From NCBI RefSeq assembly GCF_001649575.2, contig NC_051431.1:23396393-23460392 (forward strand): a stretch of DNA of 64,000 nt, in the 5' to 3' direction. How positions within the stretch are numbered: the first letter of the stretch is position 1; each line of letters starts with the position of its first letter. The position numbers were made by a program, and so were the translations under genes. Positions 12,746-25,403 of this stretch are shown here, one piece after another. This stretch comes from Kryptolebias marmoratus (Eukaryota > Chordata > Actinopteri > Cyprinodontiformes > Rivulidae). The notes beneath the pieces were generated by a model. That model ran no database searches and was not told the DNA's origin. It saw only the letters and a program-made list of their open reading frames with translations.

Positions 12746-13084
12746 GCGGCACAGTTGGTACAGCTGTTGCCTTCCAGCGACAACGTCTCAGGTTCACCGC
12801 CTATCCTTTCTGTGTGGCATTCGTAGGCCCTCTCTGTGTACATGTGGGTTTTCTCCAGGTATTCTGGTTTCCACCCACAGACCAAAAACATACATGCTAG
12901 GTTAAATAGTAACTCTAAATTGTCCCTAGATGTGAGTGAGAGTGTGAATGCTTGTTTGTCTCTACGTGGCCCTGTCCTGGACTTGTGACCTGTGATCCCC
13001 CGCCTCTCAAATAGTGACTGCTGGAAATAGGCACCAGCTGCTCTATGACCTGGAAACAAGAAACAGATAAAGAAAATGGATGGA
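12746..13084 (+). repeat. SINE (cichlid AFC-like/V-SINE type family), near full length
   Basis: It starts GCGGCACAGTTGGTACAGCTGTTGCC (a tRNA-like head), has a degenerate B box in CAGGTTCACCGCC, then the family body words TGTACATGTGGGTTTTCTCC and CTCTAAATTGTCCCTAGATG, and ends AAAATGGATGGAGTG, a decayed (ATGG)n tail. Transcription of such elements is by RNA polymerase III from the head, with mobilisation by a LINE sharing the tail. The 144-codon minus frame at 12712-13146 is its shadow. Confidence 0.75.
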
Positions 13085-13442
13085 GTGTTTAACACAAAAA
13101 GATCTTTTAAAACAGCCCGCCAGCTATCTGGTGTTTTAGCTGACACTTTTAAAAAAAATCTTAATACTTGTGATTAAATTAAGATTCCAACCTTAATTTT
13201 AATAATATCCGCAGCTGACTCATATTTAAAATCAGTGTCATGAGTACATAAATTTGGACATGGATTTCAAAGAGAATGACTATAATCACGATCACTAGTG
13301 TTCTCTTTAATCTGTCTGAACATCAACATGAAAATATCTTAAATTTACTATTATATTAAGCAGTATTATAATAATATAGCTGTAATATAATATTGTATTA
13401 TAGCAACATGTGATGTTATTTAGGCGGTAGTAGTAATAGTTG

Positions 13443-13600
13443 AAGCGGGGTACATCCTGAATAGGTTGTCAGTCCATCACAGGGCCATGCATGGAGACAA
13501 ACAAAACAAACAACCATTCATTATTACATACATAGGGACTATTTAAAGTCACCAAATAACCAAACGTGCATGCCTTTGGACTAGCGTAGTGCAGTTAGAT
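13443..13600 (-). repeat. Fragment of the same SINE/LINE-tail family, reverse orientation
   Basis: GCGGGGTACATCCTGAATAG, CAGTCCATCACAGGGCCATG, AACAACCATTCATTATTACA and GCATGCCTTTGGACT are reverse complements of the body of the element at 12746-13084. It lies 360 bases from that copy. The head is missing. Confidence 0.7.
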
Positions 13601-16063
13601 CAAATGATACATGTTTGACTTTTTTTTTGTTTGGAAGCTGGAAAACCATAGTATTTCTGCCCAAGGTCATCATGCTGTATGATTTAACTGTGACTTATAC
13701 ATAATTTAGCCATGACTGAAACCCAGGTCCTCTGTCCTCCACATCAGTTTTTCTTTTGTTTGTTTATTTGTTTTGTTCTGTTTTTTCACTATTTTAAGAT
13801 CTGCGTGTCAACGATAATAACATAACATTCAGCGGTCCCTTGGCTTCTAATAAACTACTTGTGTTTTTTTTAATCCACGAACATCGTGTAGTGCCATCTG
13901 GTAAATTCCCACTTGGCCATGCTAAATTGTATTCAGTGGGAATTTGTGGTGTGAGATGTTGTCAAATCAGACTGCTGATTTTTTTTTAATTTATTTATTG
14001 GCTCTGAGTGCCAAATTATTTTTCTGGAAAAAACTGAAAATGCCACTTGTCTTCAGAACTTGTCACACATCCTCCGTGTTCTACTGTTGTTTGTATTTGA
14101 TGTCACTGTCAAACACCTCAACACAAATGTTAATTACTTTAACACCAATTCTGTAGTATGATTTAGCACTGAGTTAGATTTAAAAGTCATGGCTCTTAAG
14201 GTTTTATGCCGGTACAAAGAACATTTGATTCCCACAAGCTGAGCCCCAGCAAGGGGTCTGGCAGACCTGCTGCTTTTTGAAACCTTGCTGATGTATTGCA
14301 GCCCTGTTATACATCTACCTCACCTTCTCCCTGACACACACACACATATACACACACACCTCCTCAGCCATTACCAGCACCCTAGGGGTCCTAGATTACA
14401 GTGACCTACATGTGGTGGATTCTATTGAACTGGGTTACTGCTAATCAACTCCATGCCCATAAGCATTGTAAATGTGAGTTTGTGTGTGGACAAAAGATCA
14501 GATTGATTGGGTGAATATTTGCTGGTCAGCTTGTGGTTGTGGTTTTAAGCATGTTTTGTACTAAATTGCCAGCAGAGTTTATGAAATTAGCTGGACTATA
14601 AAAAATATATATACATAATGTAAGCCTATAAAAGAAAAAAAGGCATTTAATTTTCAAACAATTAATTTTTTAAAAGCTTTCTAATTGGTAGTTCCACTAA
14701 ATATGTTTTGTTACTGAATTCCAATCTGAAACATTCAGCTGATGCACTGACCTTACAGACACAAATATCTCATGCATGAAGAGGATATTGTATTGTACAA
14801 AGCAGACAACTAGTTTCCAGTGACGATAGAGGAATAGTTCAGTGTGGCTGGTGTTGCAGGACCTGAAAAACTTAGATGTCCTATATATGAGCACTACTTT
14901 CCTCTGCTGTCTTACACACAGATAAGCTCTTTGTGCAACTGCATGCAAACTTCTCTTACAGGCTTTGGGTATCTCATAACACCCACCAGATTCACACATA
15001 TATCAGTACATCTAGTATCAGGCATATCATGTAACACGCTGTGAAACACTAAGCAGAAATTGCTGAAAGTTTTTTAAATGAAGAAGAATACTACATAGAC
15101 TTTTCAAATTCATAAATTTTCCCAATTTTCCATTTTTTTTTCGTTTTCAAGAAGACGTCACTCCTCTAAAAAGCGCATTTAGTCTGAATATAAAACATCA
15201 ATCCTCACTTGTTTTTTCACAGTCTGACAACAAATGTTAACATTGTGATGCTTTCAGATACAACAGTGAAACACCTCCTAAATCCCGAAATCTCGTCACA
15301 CATACTAAAGAGGAGCGGCTGAAATGAACTGAAAGACAGAAGAAGTTGCTTTAATGAGGCTGGTCAGTCGAAATTGAAACCACAATCTGATTGTTGGAAT
15401 ATGAGACACAAGCCTTCTACTGCAGCAAGACAGTTAAAGAAATTTTGTGTAGTAGTAGAGAAGGAAATTTTGTAGCTTGTTAGCAATACACACACAAACA
15501 CACACATTTAGTTAGTTAGTTAAAAATAAAAAATATTTACCTTAGGATTAGAAGCAGTGATTCTAAAACAATTCTCAAATACAGAAACCGGTGGCAGTAA
15601 TGTTGACATTAAGGACACATCAAAATATAAAGGAAGAACATTTTGAGCATGGTGAAACATTCTAAAACAATTGAGGTTTCTTTGTCTGTTTGTTTGTTTT
15701 CTTAGATAGCAGTTGTCATTTTTTTCTATACATAACTCTTTTCAGCACAGGATTGAACTGCACTGACAACAGAGTCAGGACAAAGACATCCAGACATAGA
15801 AAAACAGTAAAAACAGCTCCATTGTTGCGTTTAGATCAACACAGATCAACTGTGTGAGTGCGCACAATAGACTGTAACATCTTTGTTTATTATTATTAAT
15901 ATTAAAAGCTCTGCAGTCTATGTACCCATAAATGCATCAAAATCAGAGTTTTTTTAAAAAAGTTTTTAAAAAAACACTTCTGTTTCACTCTTTTTGGCGG
16001 TTCCACTTTCACTTCAAGCTTGGGTCCTCTACTAGATGCCTTGGTGCTTAATAGGATTTTTTT

Positions 16064-16068
<5 letters not shown>
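13601..16068. other. Intergenic, simple repeats only
   Basis: Contains a short CA-rich tract at about 14334-14360 and another near 15490-15507. No gene or larger repeat was recognised. Confidence 0.4.

Positions 16069-16106
<38 letters not shown>
16069..16106. repeat. (TA)19 microsatellite
   Basis: An uninterrupted TA dinucleotide run of 38 bases, embedded in T-rich sequence. Confidence 0.95.
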
Positions 16107-16111
<5 letters not shown>

Positions 16112-16720
16112 TTTTTTGACATGTAAGATAAGACTGCAAAGCGGATATGAGTTCAAATTCAAATTATCATCCATTGAACAGTTTAACAAGCATTACAGCT
16201 TATGCAATATAATTAATCTTCATTGTTTTTAGTCTTGTTTTATATCTCTTATGTTTTTCCTCACAGCCACAAGTGAATCCTTGTTAACAGCACCTAATTT
16301 TTCAAGTTACAGGTTCAAGCCAATTATGGGCTTTTCATTTTTATCCTCATAAATCAAATTCTTAATATTGTACAGCCTTTGAGAAGCATAAATCAACCCG
16401 TATTAATTCAGTCTTTTTTTTTTGAAGCGCTAGGATATGCTGTGCTTTGAAAGGAACAACATGCACAGTCTTTTTTGCAGTAACTCCTCTAGAGACTGAT
16501 TGTTTCAGACATGACACTAAGCTTGTGGTAAAGGTTGACTTAGTAAGGAGATTAGTGACCCAGAAGGCTGCACATGTGTGCCAGAAAGTGCACAAATGTA
16601 CTCACAGAACATTTCCCCTGATAAGAGTACTGGCCCTTAACTATATATGTACACAATCTGTACACACAGCATGTCATAGATGAAGAGGAACTTCAAATAT
16701 TGAGATTCTTAAAGATGCAC

Positions 16721-16734
16721 TAATGAGCTCATTA
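16721..16734. promoter_or_regulatory. Perfect 14-bp palindrome TAATGAGCTCATTA with adjacent TAATCC
   Basis: Two inverted TAAT homeodomain cores are separated by GAGCTC. TAATCC, the classic Otx/bicoid-type core, overlaps the end at 16733-16738. The arrangement suggests a homeodomain-dimer site, but no function can be shown from sequence alone. Confidence 0.3.
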
Positions 16735-17479
16735 ATCCCTTTGCTGCTTACACTTTCGAGGTGTGAAATTCAAACAAATAATGAGCAACCCTGTCATCTT
16801 AAAATAATGTTTCCATACAACGAAGCCATATTATGAATAATAATTTGAGGGTATCTTTTCCCCCAGTTTGATTGAAGGGAGAGCAGAGTATGTATTTATT
16901 TTTATTTTGTTTCCAAAGAAAGCATTCTCTATTTTGCAGGAGAGCTTTTAAGTTTGCCTTTCTCTTTTTTTTCTGGAGAGCTGTTTCCTCCCCTTTCAAA
17001 GAGTTTTTATATTTGTGGCCATATGGGGTTTTTATTCATCTGGGTTTTAAAAATAAACAATAATTAGTGGAAACTTCAGCTTGAAGTTTAGCAGTACACG
17101 GGGGAATCTACCACTGGGAATTCATCTTCACAGGTACTTAATATGCAGGATACACGTTCACAAGCTACCATCTAACCTTGGGACCCATTAAAGTTTTCAG
17201 ACACAGACTCATGCGCACAAACATAGAGTTTGCATGCCAAAACATTAACCACCTACCTCTAGTAATTATACTATGGAGTTGTTTGCAAAAGCATAAGCAT
17301 GTAGTGACGCATTTGAGCCCAAAGGAGGCTCTCTGAAAGAGAGACCAGAAAATCTCATTGAGTCATTTGTTACTACTACACAGTGCATACATATAATGAT
17401 AAAAAAAAGGTTTATCCCAGGTTTGGCCTTTTTTCCTACTTCAGTTCCTATTTCAGCCTGCATACATCAGACTCTGAGG

Positions 17480-17760
17480 CTGGGTAACAGTGTGAGAGTC
17501 ACCTTCTTTGAGAAATCCTAATTAGCCTTTGTTGAGAATGTTCAGCATTTTTCTGTCATTCCAGCAACGTCTTACATGGCTCCTTTTTCTCTGTGGCACT
17601 GTGTGATGCGGCTTATGTCGCATCATTGCAAGGCAGTGGAACACCACAGAACGTCTTGCTGAGCCAGAGTTCAATGCATCAAAGATTCTCTTGAAAAAGG
17701 AGAGAGATTTTCAACAGCTACAGGGTGATGCTTCACCTTTTCCCTTTAAGCATACAAGCA
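17480..17760. promoter_or_regulatory. Possible conserved noncoding block
   Basis: This is a repeat-free block. It has the palindromic homeodomain core CTAATTAG at 17518-17525, directly followed by CCTTTGTTG (SOX-like) at 17526-17534. A 7-bp stem lies at 17604-17610/17619-17625 (TGATGCG...CGCATCA, 8-base loop). Such clustering is typical of vertebrate developmental enhancers, but conservation is untested. Confidence 0.3.
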
Positions 17761-19277
17761 GGAGTTAAAGCATCCGCTAGGTTTTGCTGTCTTCCTTCGT
17801 GTGTGTTGCTCTACTAAACTAATGCAGGTTTTATCTCTGGTGAATTCAGTTTTACAGAAGAAGAGGAAAGTGAAACTTTGGAAAAAGTGAACTCATGGGA
17901 CCAAAGTTTTATCACCCTCTTACTTCATGAAGATCTTTATCTGACTATGTTCAGCTATAACCTTAATTGGCAACATAAAATAAACTGTAGTAGAAGACCA
18001 GCCTGCCTAAATACTAAGATTTACCTAGTTTCTGTTGGTATATTTGCTTGATAAATCTGTGACAATGACTAGATTTTTAGCAAGGAGCAAAGAAAACAAA
18101 TAGCTACTTTATTCATGTTGTAAATAAAGAATAACACATCTATTAGGTGATGCAATGTTTTTCCTCATTGTATTTTAGCATCCATATCCTTTTTTTATTG
18201 CTGTGTGCATACATTTCTCATTCACAGTGTTCATAGTTTCTGCTGAGTGTCAATAGCTCCTGTGCGTTAGAAGTATTTGTTTTCTTTAGTGAGCAGAGAA
18301 AATGATTGTCTGCTCCTGATGCAACAGATCTAATCAATGAAGATGTGAGTGGATATGAAAGGGGTGTGAACTATGAGAGTGATGATGGGAATAAAACGAC
18401 TTTTGGGAAATGGAAGATGAAATGATTTGTCGCTCATTTAATAGTGTCATTGACAGTGTTGACATCATTCTTCTGTTCAGATGCATTCATGCAACTATTC
18501 ACTCAATACCTCTTTCACTCTCACACACACAGAGTTTTGCCATCTGATATTTGATGTGTGGGAAAAAAAACTGCGCATGTCCCGTAGTAGTGCATTTTAG
18601 TAATGTGTGAATGTTCTAGGAGAACGCAACCACAGGATCAAATTGGAAAAATAAATAAATAAATGAAATCAAGACACTGTAAAAACTAAAAAACATAAAT
18701 TGTCAGTAAGATGAGAATACACTAACTTTAAAATATTTTTTGCAAAACTAAAAGTGGCAAGAAAATATTGTCACAACAGCATATCAACAGATGTTGCTAC
18801 CAAAAAACATTGTCTTAATAATATATGTATGTTCATGATTTGAGTGAAGAAAAGCACATCCAAACCAAAATGTTGGTGTGAATGCTTTTTTTTTTTTTTA
18901 TTTAAAGCCATTGCGGTTGGTATTTCCAGCACTTTATTTGCATTTATTATGACATGTAACCACTGAGGAAGTTCTTTATATGCGGTATCACGTTACAAAG
19001 ATTGTAAAAACTGGTGGCCAGAGTAAGAGACTAAAACCAGAAGAACTGAAGAACAGAGGTCAAGGTTGTAGAAAAAGAGATGTTTTGGTCATTTCTGCCC
19101 TGATCACTGTATGGCATGTGGGATCATTGGCAAGTAAAATGGACAAGTTCTGTGCTGCAAGGACAAGGAAATACTGGGAGTATTTTATTTTGTATTTCAC
19201 CAAGACAAGGCTCTGGGGACATTTCTCTGATTTCAACACCTAACAGCTGTCAAATTATTCGGGGGGAGACAATAAGC
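17761..19277. other. Intergenic, nothing recognised
   Basis: AT-rich sequence with a T-run near 18887-18899. The open frame 18980-19243 has no domain I know and ends just before the family A repeat. Confidence 0.4.
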
Positions 19278-19700
19278 CTCTTTCACAGAACAGTTTAGTG
19301 ATATGGCCAGAAAAACAAGCCTCTTTTTAAGCTGCCTCTGGCAATTAGTAAATGACTGATCAGGTTGGCCAAGTCCTGTGGTGATGTGAGCTTTTATTAA
19401 TGAAGCTGGCTCTGCAGAATAAAGTGTAGCTCAGTTGGGTTTACATAAAATGTTTGTTGGATATCTGCTATTCTAAATCTGCTCCAGGTCAATTTGTCCT
19501 TCTGCCAAATTGTACCTTTGCAGTTTTGGTCCCTTCAAACCCATACGTTTTGGGTCCAAGAAGAAGCTATCTGCCACAGGTCATTTCGTACCCCCCTTTG
19601 CCCACATCACACCCGCTTCAGCCCACTTTTGTTTGTTTTGTACCCACTTTTTCAGCCGACCCAATGCTGCTGATTTAATCTACTGGTGTACACTCATTTT
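19278..19700 (+). repeat. Unclassified dispersed repeat, family A copy 2
   Basis: It matches 6618-7225 in order: TTTCACAGAACAGTTTAGTG with ATATGGCCAGAAA, TGTGAGCTTTTATTAATGAAGC, TACATAAAATGT, TTGTACCTTTGCAGTTTTGG, and a C-rich end with CCCACTTTT and TTGTACCCACTTT closed by CTACTGGTGTACA. It is shorter than copy 1 by internal gaps. The two copies are clearly old. Confidence 0.6.
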
Positions 19701-19999
19701 TAGAATAAATAAAAGCAGATTTGAACCGGGTCTCAGGACAGAAAACTAAAAAAATGCATTTTATTCAAATCAGATATTTGACCTTGCCCTGCAGGGAAGG
19801 TCGTGTTTTTGCTGTATTTCATAAAAAACTAGCTAGATACATAACTGACTACAGTACAACACAGTGTAGTACAGTAGATCATCTGTTTGTCTGCTTGCAA
19901 ACATAGGCATGAAGCAAAAGAAGCTACTTGATGTGCTGCAAGAGTAAAACACAATGATCTAGCAAGGATGAAAAATGAAAAGATGGAACGTGTACAGTG

Positions 20000-20203
20000 A
20001 CCCAGAACAGAATGAAACTCAGGTGTGACCAATTGGGCAAACTAACAACAGCAAAATAAAGTTAATGGACAAAGAAACACAAAACAGAAAGGAATGTCAG
20101 CTAGGAAACTGAACCTAAAACCAAGAGGACTAACTGAACAAAAGGCAGAAGTTCCAACAGTTTAAAGGCAACATCCAGGCACCACAAAATCCACATGTGA
20201 CAG
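20000..20203 (-). repeat. LTR-like fragment
   Basis: On the minus strand it opens TGTCACATGTGGATTTTG and then carries T/G-rich words and a CCAATTGGTCACACCTGAG block, resembling fish Gypsy/ERV-type LTRs of the kind at 62539-62973. No second terminus or target duplication was found, so it is probably truncated. Confidence 0.35.
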
Positions 20204-21990
20204 TAATTCACTTCACTGGATAGATGGACTAAGACACACTGCATTTAGAAGATTGTGCAACTGTTTGCAAGCAACTAACTTCAATCAAAGATGTAGGCTG
20301 TTGATCACTGCCACTGAAAGTAACATTTTTTATAGCAGTAGTTTGTTTGCCCAGCTCATAAGCACAGATTTTAATTTACTGGCAGTTTGTTTTGCCATAG
20401 CAACAGATAATGTAATAGTTCAGCAGTATTATTTAACATGGAGTCACACCGAACATTTGATGTTTCCTTTAACTTGGCAGAATAAGGAGTGAATTTATTT
20501 TCAGTGCATGGTTAATAATAATAATAATCAGTAATGTGGTAAATTTAGACATCTCAAAGGCTATAATTTATTGCAGTAGATGAAACTTTGCTCATTGTAG
20601 GTATGCAGAGACTTTTAAGATCAACTTGAGGGTGGAGATTGGTTTATTAGTAATTACTGACACTGGAACGAAAAACAAATGTGATGAGTGCAGTAAGTGT
20701 AACAGTGGCAGTCAGGGAGTAAACACTTAGGTTAATAACTTGAATTATGCCTTCTATTTCAAGTTGTGTTCATTTAATGAAATAAAGTAGCTCCATGTAG
20801 CATTTGAGGATAGGTTGCTTAGCGAGCTAGTCTTTATTCAGTAGTCGCTCAGTTATAATTTATCATTTATCACAATAGTACAGAACTTATTGAGGTTAAA
20901 TAGTCTTGAAGTAAGATCTGTGACAGAAGCTGCAAAGTATGGATTAACTATGCATATCCTATTGACCTCCTCGCATCTTGTGTATTTTCCCACCATTTTA
21001 TCTTCCTTTCTGGTAATTCCCTAGTGGTTTTTTTTTTAATTTATGAAAACTGACTCTGCACCTCTTTGAGCAGATGTTTCTGTTTGGCAGCAAGAAACGC
21101 TTCATTAGTTATTTAAATCAGAATAGCCCAAGACTACAAATCAGGCACTAAATTATTTGATCTATGGCAGGAGAAAAACAGCTATTATTGGAAAAACAAA
21201 AACACAATGTCAGGGCTGGAAAACTTGCTGTAGCTTATTGTTAACCATGTCAACATGTCAGCAGGAGAAATCAGTGCATCCATAACCTTGGAAGGTCTGT
21301 GCTGCTTACAGTAGGAGCTGAACAGAATTCATAATGAATCAATCAGTATGTCAAGTTACCCATACATCTTGGCTACACCCAAATTTTCAGCCCTGTCACA
21401 AAGTTTGTATATTTATGTTTGAATCAAGCATTCTACATAGCAACTAGGGCTCTGACAATAATGTCTTCCATCCAGATGATGATGTATGTCTGTAGGGGTT
21501 TATAGGAAAGGTGCCATGCAGTCCAGCATTGTTTCAAACTGCTGAATATGTATCACTGCAGTCAGTAGAAGTGAAAGAAAGGTAATTTACTTGTATTCAT
21601 AAGCTATACTCTTGATTCTCAAGGGCATTTATTTTGACTTATTGGGGAGATAGTGTGCATTTTTATGAAAGATGTGTTTACACAGCTGTTCAGATGAGTG
21701 GAGTTCCACATCAACACTGGATGAGAGCAGCTTGTAGATGGCAGTTTATTACATTGGCAAGGGAGCTTTATGCATGTGTTCAGGCATGTCAAAGCCAATT
21801 CTGTCTTGGAAAGAAAAACAGGATAAAGAAATGTGTTGAAGTTCCCCACTCTCTTCTCTTTCTTCTTCACGTCCTCAGGTTTGCAAAGCCACGCCATCCT
21901 CTGTCAATCCCCCAACCTCCCATTTTACCATTTCTCTGTTCTTCGTAATTGGGCCATTTCTTCAACCTGTTAGCATCCAGTCCACTGAGA
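20204..21990. other. Intergenic, nothing recognised
   Basis: AT-rich sequence without a named repeat. The overlapping opposite-strand frames near 21619-21948 show no recognisable protein features. Confidence 0.4.
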
Positions 21991-21999
21991 GTAATCTGC

Positions 22000-22200
22000 A
22001 TTTAGATGCTAGTTCCGGCTCTCAATTTGTTTGGCGCAGTATGCCACCTTGCATTATGCGTTGCCACTTAACACATCATTTGTAACAATTTGTTGCTTGT
22101 TTATATGGAAATCACCATGCCAATTAGGCTAAACAGCAGCCAGCGGTGGCTGTCAATATTGTCATCTTGGAGGAGTTCATTGAGGAAGTGAGCTTATGTC
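22000..22200. promoter_or_regulatory. Strong candidate conserved noncoding element
   Basis: This is a repeat-free block. It has AACAA-T-TTGTT at 22084-22094 (inverted SOX-type half-sites), CAATTAGG at 22121-22128 (homeodomain core) and a 6-bp stem CAGCCA-GCGG-TGGCTG at 22137-22152. Its balanced composition, lack of coding periodicity and motif density resemble developmental enhancers. Whether it is conserved cannot be tested here. Confidence 0.4.
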
Positions 22201-22439
22201 TTTATTCATTGCTGTCGCCAAAGAACCTAACATTTTTTTGTTTTTATCACTACCCTTATTGAGTCTACAATGATTAGGGCTACAAAATTTCTTTAAAGCA
22301 CTTTCCTATTAGGGACACTGTACAGAGACATTTACTTAACATGTAAGTATCAAAGAGAACATTAGCCCAGGGGATAAATTAGCAGTTATGCAAGATGAAC
22401 TTTTCTTTGTTCAATGCATTCTTTTTTCACAAGGCATCA

Positions 22440-22840
22440 TCTTTCACAAAAGGATGAGTAGGCTTAAAAAGGCTAGCACTCTGGGAGATATGGCCTCTGT
22501 AATTATACTCCCTTCTCTCAGATTAGTCTGCCTGCCATTCCGTAATCCTTATGGGGTTATTGTTATTATGAGCAGAGGAACCCGGCGGAGAGGTTTTTGG
22601 TGATCAATCTTCAACCATGCTCTCTAATTTTCTACGGTCAGCTCATCCATTCGGTCTGCCCTTGTCGCTTGACTGCACCAGCCAATTATGCCTGTAACTA
22701 TGTCAGCTTATTACAGGAAGGCGTGGCCCTTGCCACTGTATTGACCTCATGTGATTCCCTTCCAACCTCTAGGCTCAAGTTAATAAATACTCCTGTTGAG
22801 CTAATTAAGGCCGAATAAATAGCACAATCCCCGTAACTTT
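22440..22840. promoter_or_regulatory. Strong candidate conserved noncoding element
   Basis: About 400 bases are free of repeats and poorer in AT runs than the flanks. They contain TAATCC at 22543-22548, GTTATTGTTATTATGAG around 22556-22572 (SOX/Hox-like), CCAATTATG at 22682-22690 and CTAATTAAGG at 22801-22810. Open frames on the plus strand (22388-22603 and 22597-22818) are in different frames and lack protein features. A long-range enhancer is the likeliest reading. Confidence 0.4.
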
Positions 22841-25240
22841 TTATTGTAATTTTTTTCCACCTGGATTGGCTTTAGTTAAATAGACCAAGTGATGAACATA
22901 ATAGAACAATAATAAAAAGCAAGAAAATGTTTCATTTGAGAGAAACTTTTAAGTGGCATATGTTCCCTGGTTTTTCCAGGTGTGTTGTATGCTGCTTTTT
23001 CAAGTCTTCTCCCTGATCCAGATGAATGAAATTACTAGACTTCCCCTGTGGGTGTTTGCTTTAAGATAATTAGAAGTAAAGTGAAAGTGTTTAAAGTAGA
23101 TCAATTGCTTTACTTTAAGTGACCCTCTAAAATGTAGTACAGTCTAGACTTTTTTGCAATTCTATTTTTGCCTTAAAATTGATTCTCAATTAATATGGCC
23201 CATTTCTAATGAGAGACAGACTAATGGCTGACCCAGAGGCATAGAAGACTTCCAAATGAGGACGTACTGAGGAGAAACAAGTGAGGGCGAGAGAGGCGGA
23301 AGAGAGAGAGATATTATGTTTGTGTACGTGTGTGAGTGAATGTGTGCAAGTAGATTCAGTAACATTCAATGAGGCTATTATTGATTAAACAGTTCTGTCA
23401 ATAGATAAAGTAGATCAAAGAACTGGCTTGTTAGAGAATGTGGTAGGATACTGAGTTGGGTCAGTTTATAGGCTGGTTTGTTTATCAGTCAATTCCTCAA
23501 AATCAACACATCAGTGCTGGTATTGTTTTCAGTTATCAAATAATAATTGTTTTATTTTAAAGAAAGACAGAGATTAGAGTGAAACTGAATATAATGTGCA
23601 TGTTGCACTGAGTTTCTTGCTGCACATGTTGCTTTATGTTACTCAAACAATATAAAAAGTCTCAAATAGTGTTGTCACACAGTATTTAAGGAATTGGTAA
23701 GACAATGAATAGATGCCATAAAACTGATATTACAATAACAAGACTAGATTAAAGGAGTCAATTGGCCATACTATTATGGCTGATTGGTGTATGCGTGTGG
23801 ACCTTGTCTGATACCATAATGTAAGTGTGTCAGCATTTTGACAGTTTATTCATTAGCTTTTATTAACTTCTTTAAAAATGTGAAACAATAAAAGAGCATC
23901 TTGGTGCCAATAATTAGTTTAGGCATTTTTGTTTGTTGTTATTTAGTTTTTATTCAATTTAATTTTTAACATCTGCTTGACCATACTTGAGTTAAAATAA
24001 CTAGATCTGCTACTGCTGGACATGTTTTGTTTTTGTTTTTTTCAAAGAAAGATGTGTGGTAATAAAGAAAGAGTGTTATGTAGTAGGGATGGAATTTATT
24101 TAAAAAGAGAGTTTGTTAACTTTAGGGTCAGAGAATTACATGATCTGTGTTTATTCCTTATCTCGTACATCCAATTCCTGTGAAAAGTAGGATTTTTTCC
24201 CTAAAATTATCAAACTAGTTGTTTCATGCTTAGCAATAGGCTAGACAAATCGTCAGAGGGACAAACCATGGATTCACTGCTGGTTACCCTGCTACCTGAC
24301 ACACACTCTACTTTGGGCCTGCTTACCCACCAATCCTGCATCTAGGTGTCCCTAACTGCCTCCATCTTAAAGTGTGATGTTTCAGCGTTGTGCTCTGAGG
24401 GGTCAACAAGGTTTGATGACAAGTTACACTTGGAGGTTTGGTGTAAGGCGAAGTGTGCCAGTGACTCACAGTTTGGGCTCAACCCTCAGAATCTAATGTC
24501 CTTCGCGGGGCAATGGTCACACCCTAACCTTTGCCTGAGAATAATGACTATATGACCAACTATGAGTACTACTGATGTTTAAATACACAAAGCTGTATGC
24601 AATCAAAGCCTAACTCCATTTTCCATCAATGCATAATAGAGTTTGTTTTCCAAAGTGACAGAGTTTGAGACTTCTAAACACTCAGGAGCCTCTTCAGCTT
24701 ATTGGTCCTCAATGCTGCATCCAGTGAATGCTGAGATACGTTGGAGACAAAGTGTACATAAGTTTAAATATTGCACAAAATAGCAGCAGCATTGAGAGTT
24801 TGTAGATAGCTTTAGCTGCACAAGCAGCAAAACAGTACTTGCTTAGTTCTTGTTTCCAATAAACCAACTGTTTGTGTAGATAAGAAAATCGAATAAGTCT
24901 GTCATAAACACAAACTTTCTTGGTGTTTTTTTGAGAGATTTTTTTTTTTTCTGGGGATTTTACAAGGATGTTTCACTGGCCCAGAAGTCATCCTGCGGCA
25001 TTGTGAGCACTGTGTGCTCTTATTATTTGACTCAGACATCCCCACAGGTACAAAGTGGAACTTGGCCCTTTTATAAGTGGTAAAAAAGAAGTAAGAGTTA
25101 TTGGACTGATCTAGAGTCATAAGTGATTTTCTGCTCCCCTTCACTGATAATGCCTTCTCTTCTCTTCCTCTACATTAAGGCCAAATCTCTTTTCATCCTG
25201 GGCCCTTAACGCTTAACTCTACATTTTGCATGTTCACACT
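22841..25240. other. Intergenic, nothing firm
   Basis: Contains GA- and GT-rich low-complexity sequence at 23283-23350. A GC-richer patch at 24240-24550 has no recognisable homology; its frame 24346-24555 is not supported as a gene. Confidence 0.35.
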
Positions 25241-25308
25241 GGAGGGTAGGAGTGTCCCATTTTTGTTTTTGTTGTTGTTGTTAGTTTTTTGTTTGTTTGT
25301 TTTTGTTG

Positions 25309-25311
<3 letters not shown>

Positions 25312-25340
<29 letters not shown>
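25312..25340. repeat. (AT)n microsatellite abutting an assembly gap
   Basis: The TA run is preceded by GTT-rich sequence and ends at the gap, so its true length is unknown. Confidence 0.9.
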
Positions 25341-25403
25341 NNNNNNNNNNNNNNNNNNNNNNNNNNNNNNNNNNNNNNNNNNNNNNNNNNNNNNNNNNNN
25401 NNN
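25341..25403. other. Assembly gap of 63 N
   Basis: Unresolved bases directly after a TA microsatellite, consistent with an assembly break in a simple repeat. Confidence 1.

Noticed and set aside
12712..13146. 144-codon minus-strand frame
   Set aside because: It is the antisense translation of the SINE at 12746-13084.
16020..16232. Frames with IYIYIY runs
   Set aside because: Translation of the TA microsatellite.
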